Source: JADLFV01 sp964471555
GTDB lineage: Bacteria > Planctomycetota > Phycisphaerae > Phycisphaerales > Phycisphaeraceae
Assembly (NCBI GenBank): GCA_964471555.1
Contig: CAYYGM010000194.1
Location: 1-6,069 of the forward strand
Length of the DNA stretch: 6,069 nucleotides
Direction of reading: 5' to 3'
Part shown: piece after piece, positions 5,974-6,069 of the stretch
Layout of the letters: each line of letters begins with the position of its first letter
Position numbering within the stretch: position 1 is the stretch's first letter
The notes under the pieces: generated by a model
Seen by the model: only the letters and a program-made list of their open reading frames with translations
Told to the model about the DNA's origin: nothing
The model's database searches: none
Made by a program: the position numbers and the translations under genes

Positions 5974-6069
5974 TCATTCACTCGACGATTCCTCCAACTT
6001 CCCGCCGTCGTCGACCTGACCCCCTCCCCGAATCTTGAGCCAGACTTTGTGAGAGAATCCGCCCGGCCG
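5974..6069 (-). CDS. Possible C-terminal end of a gene entering from the right edge
   Basis: The minus strand is open from the edge at 6069 to TGA 5974-5976, giving 31 residues that include GGFSHKVWLKIRGGGQVDDG. The stop lies only about 10 bp upstream of the promoter -35 box, a reasonable place for a gene to end. The stretch is short and GC-rich, so openness alone proves little. I do not recognise the protein; it may equally be the edge of a dispersed repeat. Confidence 0.25.
   Translation of the reverse strand, partial: RPGGFSHKVWLKIRGGGQVDDGGKLEESSSE

Noticed and set aside
5982..6014. Inverted repeat TCGACGA / TCGTCGA at the right edge
   Set aside because: Seven base pairs with a 19-nt loop in GC-rich sequence is expected by chance; no flanking target duplication is visible.
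1..6069. CRISPR array, tRNA, rRNA, riboswitch or complete insertion sequence
   Set aside because: I found no regularly spaced repeats, no tRNA- or rRNA-like segments, no transposase gene and no terminal inverted repeats with target duplications.

Overview
The window looks like part of a carbohydrate-use locus in a moderately GC-rich, free-living bacterium. The set is an SSS-family transporter, a GH2 beta-mannosidase, a KDPG-type aldolase and an FCD/GntR regulator. This grouping is common in the Planctomycetota-Verrucomicrobiota-Lentisphaerota sphere, but the taxonomic guess is an impression and no marker gene is present.

Layout, left to right. (1) Positions 3-1394, + strand: a sodium:solute symporter whose N-terminus lies off the left edge. 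(2) 1395-2074: no intact gene of normal size. The stretch is strongly coding-like in pieces that change frame and are split by stops. It contains a perfect 11-bp tandem duplication (1898-1919); removing one copy restores a longer, plausible C-terminus. It also contains a 45-codon ORF (1941-2078) that overlaps the next gene by ATGA and spans a G8 tract. (3) 2075-4609, + strand: an intact 844-aa GH2 beta-mannosidase-type enzyme with both catalytic glutamates. (4) 4629-5306, - strand: an intact KDPG/KHG aldolase, convergent with the mannosidase across only 19 bp. (5) 5297-5863, - strand: a GntR-family regulator broken by two opposite 1-bp frameshifts, an in-frame stop and loss of the distal FCD domain. 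It ends inside the start of the aldolase gene. (6) About 5864-5963: its leader, with an 11/12 direct repeat and a good sigma70-type promoter (TTGACT-16-TATAAT) firing leftward. (7) 5974-6069, - strand: a short open tail that may be the end of another gene.

As a working model, the symporter imports a sugar or short glycoside, the GH2 enzyme (no signal peptide seen) removes a beta-mannosyl residue in the cytoplasm, and the aldolase cleaves a 2-keto-3-deoxy-6-phospho sugar acid to pyruvate and glyceraldehyde-3-phosphate. The regulator that probably once controlled the aldolase has decayed, as has the DNA between transporter and mannosidase, while both enzymes remain intact. I see no new defence, mobile or RNA-based system here. 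The most interesting content is selective decay of a regulator and of an unidentified gene inside an otherwise functional catabolic locus.
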